12,101 bases of DNA, taken from the NCBI GenBank assembly GCA_903927775.1, contig CAIYOE010000248.1, positions 1 to 12,101 of the forward strand, in the 5' to 3' direction. Below the pieces are notes generated by a model. The model ran no database searches, was not told the DNA's origin, and worked only from the letters and a program-made list of their open reading frames with translations. Origin of the DNA: an uncultured Micrococcales bacterium (lineage in GTDB: Bacteria > Actinomycetota > Actinomycetes > Actinomycetales > Microbacteriaceae). Below are positions 1 to 5,603 of the stretch, piece by piece (position 1 is the first letter of the stretch; each line of letters starts with the position of its first letter). Made by a program: the position numbers and the translations under genes.

Positions 1-855
1 ATCATTTTGGGCGAAGGTTGGAACATGGGCGACGTTGTTCCCGCAGACCAGAAGGCAGATCAGCTGAATCTTTCGGCTATGCCTGGCATTGCCGCATTCA
101 ACGATGGAATCCGAGATGGAATCAAGGGTTCGGTCTTCAACTCCTCGGAGAAGGGTTGGGCTACCGGCAGTTCCAGTGGGCTCGGTAAGACTGTGGCCGG
201 AATCGTTGGAAACACTCCTTACAGTGCCATTATCAACGGTGGTTGGGGAAACACTCAACCGACCCAATCCGTTAACTACGTTGAGTGCCACGACAACCTA
301 ACTTTGTTCGACAAGCTGACTGCAAGCACAGCGCTTTCGCCTGCGAACAAGGTCAAGGTTTTCCAGTTGGCCAGTTCGATTCCAATCCTTGCTCAAGGTA
401 TGCCTTTCATCCAGGCGGGACAGGAATTCTTACGTTCAAAGGGCGGCAACGAGAACAGTTACAACGCGGGTGATGATGTGAACTCACTAAAGTGGGACCA
501 GCGCTCCAAGAACATATCCACGGTCAACTACTTCGCGGGCTTGTTCGCCATCCGTGCCGCCCACCCGGCTTTCAGAATGAGCACTACAGACCAGCTAAAG
601 GCAAACCTAAAGTTCACCACCCAGAACGCAAATGTGATCTCTTATGTAATCAATGGCGCGGCTGTTGGGGATTCCGCCAAGAGCATCTTTGTAGTCCACA
701 ACGCCGGCAAGTCTGCCGCCAGCGTGAAGCTACCGAGCTCTGGTAGCTGGTCTGTTTTGGTAAAGGGATCTAAGGCGTCGGTCAAGTCACTTGCCAAGGT
801 TTCAGGCACCAAGGTTGCCGTCGAGGCTTACAGCACCCTGGTTCTAACCAAGTAG
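1..855 (+). CDS. pulA: Type I pullulanase-like GH13 enzyme, 3' part
   Basis: The reading frame is open from base 1, so the gene begins outside the window; 284 codons remain and end at TAG. It resembles the second half of a bacterial type I pullulanase (alpha-1,6-glucosidase, GH13), which debranches glycogen, starch or pullulan. Visible landmarks: GEGW at residues 4-7 of the fragment, matching GH13 conserved region III with the general acid Glu at residue 5; VECHDN around residues 94-99, matching region IV with its conserved His-Asp; and the pullulanase-like AGQEFLRSKGGNENSYN stretch. The last 80 or so residues look like the C-terminal beta-sandwich domain that follows the GH13 barrel. The nucleophile Asp of region II lies before the window. 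Type I pullulanase versus another GH13 debranching enzyme cannot be fully settled without the N-terminal domains. Export cannot be judged because the N terminus is missing. It is convergent with tdk, 16 bases away. Confidence 0.85.
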   Translation: MILGEGWNMGDVVPADQKADQLNLSAMPGIAAFNDGIRDGIKGSVFNSSEKGWATGSSSGLGKTVAGIVGNTPYSAIINGGWGNTQPTQSVNYVECHDNLTLFDKLTASTALSPANKVKVFQLASSIPILAQGMPFIQAGQEFLRSKGGNENSYNAGDDVNSLKWDQRSKNISTVNYFAGLFAIRAAHPAFRMSTTDQLKANLKFTTQNANVISYVINGAAVGDSAKSIFVVHNAGKSAASVKLPSSGSWSVLVKGSKASVKSLAKVSGTKVAVEAYSTLVLTK

Positions 856-860
856 ACGGG

Positions 861-892
861 GAGCGAGGCGCTTAGTTACTGGCGTCTCGCTC
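861..892. terminator. Hairpin between convergent pulA and tdk
   Basis: An 11-base inverted repeat (GAGCGAGGCGC at 861-871 and GCGTCTCGCTC at 882-892, one G-T pair) encloses a 10-base loop that contains the tdk stop codon. Its position between two convergent genes suggests a shared terminator. There is no good T-tract on either side, so termination is an inference, and the right arm lies inside the tdk coding sequence. Confidence 0.4.
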
Positions 893-1477
893 TTGCTCTG
901 CAAAGTAGCAGGATGCGCATAGGCTCTCGTAGCTAGCTGCGATGCCGTCGAGGGCAACTTGGTCACCGTGGAATACGAATTCACCATTCAGTTTTCGGGC
1001 GTTGAACATTGCTTTGCGACCGCAACGACAAATGGTTTTTAATTCTTCGATGCTGTGGGACAGTTCCATTAGCCTTATGCTGCCCGGAAATCCGATCGTC
1101 ATGAAATCAGTGCGAATTCCATAGGCCAGGACAGGTACGCCGTCTAGCACGGCAATTTGAAGGGCTTGCTCTACCTGCTCGGGTGATAAAAACTGAGCTT
1201 CGTCTACCAATAGGCAGGCTATTGGCGAGCCGTTCTTTGCGGAGTTATCGGAAATCTTTGCAAAAACTTCGCGAAGGTTATGATCTGGCCCGACGAGTAG
1301 GTCTACCCGGCGCTCAACTCCCAACCTAGAGACAATAAAGTCTTCACCTTTGATGTCCACCGAGGGTTTGGCGAGGATGATGTGCTGTCCGCGCTCTTCA
1401 TAGTTATAAGCGGCCTGAAGCAGAGAAGTGCTTTTGCCGCTGTTCATTGCGCCGTAGCGGAAGTAAAGTTTGCTCAC
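872..1477 (-). CDS. tdk: Thymidine kinase (type II)
   Basis: ATP-dependent phosphorylation of thymidine to dTMP in cytosolic pyrimidine salvage. The protein has 201 residues, a normal length for bacterial type II TK. Visible motifs: the P-loop GAMNSGKST at residues 9-17; the DEAQF motif at 92-96, with the Glu matching the catalytic base region; and a zinc-ribbon set of cysteines, C150 and C152 (CRC) plus C187 and C190 (CASC). The lasso/thymidine-binding stretch follows around residues 155-185. The start is GTG; the P-loop begins eight residues later, as usual in the family, so no upstream start is needed. A -10-like TAGTCT lies six bases before the GTG and no Shine-Dalgarno sequence is visible, so it may be translated leaderless. 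The gene is divergent from the DUF3145 gene and convergent with pulA. Confidence 0.96.
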   Translation of the reverse strand: MSKLYFRYGAMNSGKSTSLLQAAYNYEERGQHIILAKPSVDIKGEDFIVSRLGVERRVDLLVGPDHNLREVFAKISDNSAKNGSPIACLLVDEAQFLSPEQVEQALQIAVLDGVPVLAYGIRTDFMTIGFPGSIRLMELSHSIEELKTICRCGRKAMFNARKLNGEFVFHGDQVALDGIAASYESLCASCYFAEQERDASN

Positions 1478-1483
1478 GAAACA

Positions 1484-1489
1484 AGACTA
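1484..1489 (-). promoter_or_regulatory. Candidate -10 element for leaderless tdk
   Basis: On the minus strand TAGTCT (TANNNT type) is followed by six bases and then the GTG start of tdk. Transcription would begin at or within a base of the start codon, giving a leaderless mRNA, which is common in Actinobacteria. No recognisable -35 box is present; the expected -35 position falls on the palindrome at 1507-1521. Confidence 0.45.
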
Positions 1490-1506
1490 TTGCCAGAATT
1501 AGCCGA

Positions 1507-1521
1507 CCATGGTTACCATGG
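1507..1521. promoter_or_regulatory. Perfect 7+1+7 palindrome, candidate operator
   Basis: CCATGGT and ACCATGG form a perfect inverted repeat around one central base, in the 127-base divergent region between tdk and the DUF3145 gene. It covers the -35 position expected for the candidate tdk promoter, so a repressor site is possible. I do not recognise it as the site of a named regulator. A 15-base palindrome can also occur by chance. Confidence 0.3.
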
Positions 1522-1556
1522 GAGTGCTCCGAAGGTATTTTGGGCACAGCTTCAGT

Positions 1557-1584
1557 TTGCAGGTCGTAGGGGAAGACGTACCTT
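1557..1584 (+). promoter_or_regulatory. Candidate sigma-70-type promoter for the DUF3145 gene
   Basis: TTGCAG (1557-1562) and TACCTT (1579-1584) are separated by 16 bases and lie 20 bases before the ATG. This leaves room for the GAGG Shine-Dalgarno at 1594-1597. The match to TTGACA/TATAAT is only partial. Confidence 0.35.
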
Positions 1585-1604
1585 CAAAGAATTGAGGCAG
1601 CAGA

Positions 1605-2105
1605 ATGACCAACTTGACGTCTGGTTTGGCAATTGTGCACTCGGCTTTGCCATCGCTAACGAGGCAAGTCCAGTGGACCATTTCCCGCACCCTCGGACAT
1701 GACCTTTTCTTGGATTGGTCACCGCAACCGGCAATCGAGGGCACGTTCCGTTCGGAGTTCTCATGGCAGGGTGAGCCGGCAACCGGGGCCATGCTCACAA
1801 GTGCGTTGGCAGGTTGGAAGTCCGTCTACTTCGAAGTGACCCAGGACCCATCTCAGGAGCAGAGCGGCTCCCGGTGGTGTTACACTCCGCAACTGGGCAT
1901 CAGTCACCGCATGATGGATGAGTTCGGCAACACTCTAATTGGCGAGAACCAGATTCGCGCCGCGTTGATGAGAACTGGTGTAAACGCGCATGCAATCCAA
2001 AAGGAATTAAGCCTGCTGTTGGCAGAGCCATGGGATCACGAGTTGGAGCCGCTTAGGCAGGCCGCCGAGAACTCGAGAGTGGTTTGGCTACACCGCGCAG
2101 GGTAG
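1605..2105 (+). CDS. DUF3145 family protein
   Basis: A 166-residue protein that matches DUF3145, a conserved family of unknown function largely limited to Actinobacteria. Recognised stretches, from memory of the family, are LAIVHSA near residue 8, the LDW...P...G.FR.E.SWQG block around residues 34-57, then GWKSVYFEVTQDPS, SRWCYTPQLGISH and GENQIRAALM. The length is typical. The ATG is supported by GAGG seven bases upstream and by the family N terminus, which starts only a few residues before the VHSA motif. There is no signal peptide or membrane segment, so a cytoplasmic protein is expected. It ends 18 bases from the end of convergent fabF. In other actinobacteria, as I recall, this gene also neighbours the fabD-fabH-acpP-fabF cluster, which hints at a lipid-related role, but the function is not known and the sequence shows no catalytic motif I can name. 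Confidence 0.9.
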   Translation: MTNLTSGLAIVHSALPSLTRQVQWTISRTLGHDLFLDWSPQPAIEGTFRSEFSWQGEPATGAMLTSALAGWKSVYFEVTQDPSQEQSGSRWCYTPQLGISHRMMDEFGNTLIGENQIRAALMRTGVNAHAIQKELSLLLAEPWDHELEPLRQAAENSRVVWLHRAG

Positions 2106-2123
2106 TGGTCAGGCTATGTTTAG

Positions 2124-3365
2124 CTAGCCCTGGTAGCTGCGGAATGCGATAACTGCGTTGTGCCCACCAAAACCAAAAGAGTTGCTGATTGCCAAAATGT
2201 TGGCATCTCCCAAATCCCGCGGAGTGGTTACTACATCTAATGGAATAGCCGGGTCTTGGTCATCTAGGTTGATGGTAGGGGGAGCAGTCTTTGTGTGCAA
2301 TGCCAGCACTGTGAAGATTGCCTCGATAGCACCCGCGCCACCCAGTAGGTGACCCGTGGAGGACTTGGTCGCCGAGATAGCGATCTTTCCCAAGTGGTCA
2401 CCAAATACGCGCTTTAGAGCGTTGTATTCAGCTATGTCGCCAACAGGGGTGCTGGTGGCGTGTGCATTTATGTGCACGACATCCTCTGGCTTTGCTCCGG
2501 CAACCGAAAGGGCCTTTAAGACGGCGCGAGCTGCTGCGCTTCCCTCTGGGTCTGGAGCGGTGATGTGATAGGCATCGCTGGTCACAGCGCCACCGGCCAG
2601 CTCGGCGTAAATCTTCGCGCCACGCGCCAATGCGTGCTCTTCGGTTTCCAGAACAAGAGCCCCGGCGCCTTCGCCCATCACAAAACCGTCGCGGTTCACG
2701 TCGTACGGTCGCGAAGCGGTAGTTGGGCTGTCGTTCTTGCGTGAGGTTGCATGCATCGCCGCGAAAGCAGCGATCGGCATCGGGTGAATAGCTGCTTCGC
2801 AGCCACCCGCCAGGACAATGTCAATCTCGCCGCTACGTAGGCGATCGATTGCGTTTGCAATCGCCTCTGTGCCAGAAGCACAAGCGGATACGCTGGTGCG
2901 AACGCCACCACGAGCCGCAAGGTCCATACCAATAGCCGCTGCAGGCCCGTTTGGCATAAGCATTGGGACCGTCATTGGTAGAACCCTACGAGGCCCCTTT
3001 TCCTTCAGGGTGTCATATGCGTCTAGAAGGGTCCAAACTCCACCGATACCGGTGGCGTATTCAACTGACATTCGCTCTGGAATGACCTCCGGAGCTCCCG
3101 CATCGGCCCAAGCCTCACGAGCTGCGATCAGGGCAAACTGACTTGATGGGTCTAGGCGCTTGCATTCCTGGATGGTTAGTACCTCGGATGCCTTTACTTT
3201 TGCTTGACCAGCGAAAGTTACTGGAATCTCATAGCGCTCAATCCACTCGTAGTCGAGTGTGCTGATGCCGGATTCTCCCGCTAGCAGCGCCTTCCAGGTA
3301 GATTCGACGTCGCCGCCTAGAGGCGTTGTAGCCCCCAGGCCGGTGACAACGATTTTGCCCGACAA
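2124..3365 (-). CDS. fabF: Beta-ketoacyl-ACP synthase II
   Basis: Elongating condensing enzyme of type II fatty acid synthesis: it decarboxylates malonyl-ACP and adds two carbons to an acyl-ACP. The 413-residue thiolase-fold protein carries the full C-H-H set: C162 in SACASG, H302 in NAHATSTPVGD and H339 in KSSTGH, with K334 just before it, plus the glycine-rich SNSFGFGGHN near residue 395. It is related to mycobacterial KasA/KasB. The start is TTG, three bases in frame and two codons after the acpP stop; no ATG or GTG is available before the conserved VVTGLGATTPLG at residues 6-17, so TTG is effectively forced. AGGG from the end of acpP lies about ten bases upstream and the six-base gap suggests translational coupling. 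It is the last gene of the operon and converges with the DUF3145 gene. Confidence 0.97.
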   Translation of the reverse strand: MSGKIVVTGLGATTPLGGDVESTWKALLAGESGISTLDYEWIERYEIPVTFAGQAKVKASEVLTIQECKRLDPSSQFALIAAREAWADAGAPEVIPERMSVEYATGIGGVWTLLDAYDTLKEKGPRRVLPMTVPMLMPNGPAAAIGMDLAARGGVRTSVSACASGTEAIANAIDRLRSGEIDIVLAGGCEAAIHPMPIAAFAAMHATSRKNDSPTTASRPYDVNRDGFVMGEGAGALVLETEEHALARGAKIYAELAGGAVTSDAYHITAPDPEGSAAARAVLKALSVAGAKPEDVVHINAHATSTPVGDIAEYNALKRVFGDHLGKIAISATKSSTGHLLGGAGAIEAIFTVLALHTKTAPPTINLDDQDPAIPLDVVTTPRDLGDANILAISNSFGFGGHNAVIAFRSYQG

Positions 3366-3371
3366 GGTTAG

Positions 3372-3620
3372 TTAGCCCTGTGCCGAAACGATGAAGCTGA
3401 CTGCATCACCAACGGTGATTAGGTTCTTTACTTCTTCGTCTGGGATCTTTACGCCGAACTTGTCCTCAGCGTTTACAACGATGGTCATCATAGAGATCGA
3501 GTCGATGTCTAGGTCATCGGTGAACGACTTGTCCAGCTGAACCGAAGCGGTAGCGATACCGGTCTCGTCGTTTACGATCTCTGCAAGACCTGCGAGTACT
3601 TCATCCTGCGAAAATGCCAT
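3372..3620 (-). CDS. acpP: Acyl carrier protein
   Basis: Small acidic carrier of growing acyl chains on a 4'-phosphopantetheine arm in type II fatty acid synthesis. The 82-residue protein has the attachment motif in DIDSIS, with Ser41 as the predicted modified residue, inside the expected helix II context (DDLDIDSIS, residues 35-43). The flanking LDKSFTDDL and the C-terminal helix EEVKNLITVGDAVSFI are typical. The ATG has the strongest Shine-Dalgarno of the window, AAGGAG six bases upstream (3627-3632), in keeping with an abundant protein. It lies between fabH (40-base gap) and fabF (6-base gap). Its TAA stop is in frame with the fabF TTG. Confidence 0.98.
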   Translation of the reverse strand: MAFSQDEVLAGLAEIVNDETGIATASVQLDKSFTDDLDIDSISMMTIVVNAEDKFGVKIPDEEVKNLITVGDAVSFIVSAQG

Positions 3621-3660
3621 GTGCTTCTCCTTGTTGATTGATTTGTAGCCGAAGATAAGT

Positions 3661-4665
3661 TTAGGGGAGGACCACTACTTGAGCGCCGAAGGCAAGGCCT
3701 GCGCCGAACCCAATTTGTAGCGCCAATCCGCCACTCTTGACCTCACCGGATTCCAATAGCGCATGCATCGCCAGCGGAATCGACGCGGCGGAGGTGTTGC
3801 CGGTGTAGATAATGTCTCTTGCTATCACTACTGATTCAGGAAGTTTCAGTTGCTTGGCTAATTCATCGATGATTCGAATGTTTGCCTGGTGGGTAACCAT
3901 GGCGGTTAGATCTTCGGCTTGGACACCCGCGACTTCAAGAGCCTTCTTGGCGGTTTTTGCCATCTCCCAGACTGCCCAGCGGAACACTGTCTGGCCCTCT
4001 TGTTTCAGAGTCGGCCAAGCCGAGGCTCCATCGCGGAAATCCAGAAGTGACCCGGTCATTCCAACCGCATCCCAGTGAGATCCGTCGGAGCCCCATACGG
4101 TGGGCGAGATTCCCGGGAAATCGCTTGGGCCGACAATGGCAGCGCCAGCGCCGTCTCCCAGCAAAAAAGAGATGCTGCGGTCTGTAGGTTCGATGAAGTC
4201 CGAGAGTTTCTCGCCACCCACAACCAAAACATACTTGGCCATTCCACTTCGAACTAGGGCATCCGCTTGAGCAATGCCGTAGCAATAGCCGGCGCAGGCT
4301 GCCGAAACGTCGTAGGCGGGAGCTGGGTTCGCGCCGATTTTCTCGGCAAGCAGAGTTGCCGCCGAAGGCGTCTGGAACGGGTGGGTGATGGTGCTAAAAA
4401 TAACAGCACCAATCTCCTGGGGATCGATCCCAGCCTTGATGATTGCCTCGTTGCTGGCCTCCACTGCCATGTCCATAAGGCTTCGATTGTGCGATGCGCG
4501 TTTACGGGTGATGATTCCAGTGCGCTGTCGAATCCATTCGTCGCTGGAGTCGATCGGTCCGGCGATGTCGTCGTTCGTGACAGTCAAGTCGCCTCGAGCG
4601 GCGCCTAGCGCGTAGATCCTGGAGTACTTGACTACGTCGTACTGGTTCAAAACAGGCTGGGTCAT
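3661..4665 (-). CDS. fabH: Beta-ketoacyl-ACP synthase III
   Basis: Initiating condensing enzyme of type II fatty acid synthesis: it joins an acyl-CoA primer to malonyl-ACP. In actinobacteria the primer is often branched-chain, but substrate choice cannot be read here. The 334-residue protein contains the complete Cys-His-Asn triad: C124 in SAACAGYCYG, H259 in THQANIRI and N290 in YTGNTSAAS. The IDSSDEWIRQRTGI block at residues 38-51 and the C-terminal GFGAGLAFG loop are family hallmarks. The ATG has AGGAG five bases upstream, and that site overlaps the fabD stop codon (TAGGAG), so the 8-base gap implies tight translational linkage to fabD. The first 20 or so residues before YALGAAR are slightly longer than in E. 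coli FabH, which is common in actinobacterial members. Confidence 0.97.
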   Translation of the reverse strand: MTQPVLNQYDVVKYSRIYALGAARGDLTVTNDDIAGPIDSSDEWIRQRTGIITRKRASHNRSLMDMAVEASNEAIIKAGIDPQEIGAVIFSTITHPFQTPSAATLLAEKIGANPAPAYDVSAACAGYCYGIAQADALVRSGMAKYVLVVGGEKLSDFIEPTDRSISFLLGDGAGAAIVGPSDFPGISPTVWGSDGSHWDAVGMTGSLLDFRDGASAWPTLKQEGQTVFRWAVWEMAKTAKKALEVAGVQAEDLTAMVTHQANIRIIDELAKQLKLPESVVIARDIIYTGNTSAASIPLAMHALLESGEVKSGGLALQIGFGAGLAFGAQVVVLP

Positions 4666-4673
4666 CGTTGCTC

Positions 4674-5603
4674 CTAGTTTGAGTGGTTACGAATCAGAGC
4701 CCGGGCGGCCTCAATGTTGTCTGGCGTCTTTAGTGCAACTAGCTCAACGCCCGGCATTGAGCGTTTGGCCAAGCCAACCAGGGTTCCCCCAGGAGACACC
4801 TCGATGAGTCCGGTGACACCTGCAGCCGCCATAGCTGCCATTGTTAGATCCCAGCGAACTGGTGATTTGATCTGATTGACCAAGAGAGACAAATACTCGC
4901 CACCTGTTTCAACCCGACGACCACCGTTGTTCGACCAGATACTTATGCCCGGGTCTTTTATTTCGAGAGCCTTGGAGTATTCGGCAAGGGTGGCAACTGC
5001 TGGTTCCATGTATCTGGTGTGGAACGCGCCTGCAACCTGAAGAGGAATCACTCGAGCGCCGGTCGGCGGAGATACCTGCAGTTCGGAAATGCCAGCCGCG
5101 CTTCCAGCTGCCACAATCTGTCCGCCGCCGTTGTAATTGGCTGGTTCGAGGCCAAGTTCTGCGAGTCGAGCTTCTACTATCTGCTGGTCGCCACCAAGAA
5201 TTGCCGCCATCGATGTGGCCTCTAGAGCTGCTGCCGCCGCCATTGCGTTACCGCGGGCCTTGACCAGGTTGATGCCGTCGGTTGCCGAAAGGATTCCCGA
5301 AGCAATCGCGGCGGTAACCTCTCCAACCGAGTGCCCGGCGACACCTGAGATGCCTGATTCGGTCGCCGTCTTTCCATCTAGCAGCGCAGCTAGGGACGCT
5401 ACACCCGCGGCCACGATAAGTGGCTGGGCGACAGCGGTGTCCCGAATTGTGTCAGCATCGCTTACCGTGCCAAAGCCTCGAAGGTCAAGGTCGCTTGCGT
5501 TAGCTAATGCGTCAATTGCCTGCGAGTAGCTGCCTAGCTCCAGCCAGGGAAGCATGAACCCAGGTGTTTGAGAACCCTGGCCGGGGCATACGACAGCGAT
5601 CAC
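4674..5603 (-). CDS. fabD: Malonyl-CoA:ACP transacylase
   Basis: Transfers malonyl groups from malonyl-CoA to holo-ACP, supplying the extender unit for FabH and FabF. The 309-residue protein shows CPGQGSQ at residues 6-12, the nucleophile Ser92 in GHSVGE (91-95), the conserved Arg117 in KARGNAM, His195 in GAFHTRYM and the C-terminal EVSPGGTLVGLAKR. The GTG start overlaps the aceE stop by one base (TAGTG), with GGAG seven bases upstream inside the end of aceE, so the two genes are very likely co-transcribed and translationally coupled. There is no room for the FasR-type (PucR-like) regulator gene that precedes fabD in several other actinobacteria. Confidence 0.96.
   Translation of the reverse strand: MIAVVCPGQGSQTPGFMLPWLELGSYSQAIDALANASDLDLRGFGTVSDADTIRDTAVAQPLIVAAGVASLAALLDGKTATESGISGVAGHSVGEVTAAIASGILSATDGINLVKARGNAMAAAAALEATSMAAILGGDQQIVEARLAELGLEPANYNGGGQIVAAGSAAGISELQVSPPTGARVIPLQVAGAFHTRYMEPAVATLAEYSKALEIKDPGISIWSNNGGRRVETGGEYLSLLVNQIKSPVRWDLTMAAMAAAGVTGLIEVSPGGTLVGLAKRSMPGVELVALKTPDNIEAARALIRNHSN

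Noticed and set aside
1499-1798. 99-codon minus-strand frame over the tdk/DUF3145 spacer
   Set aside because: It overlaps the confident DUF3145 gene and has no recognisable motif.
2099-2137. Possible terminator between convergent DUF3145 gene and fabF
   Set aside because: Only short imperfect arms (CAGGG with CCCTG, AGCTA with TAGCT) and no T-tract; too weak to annotate.
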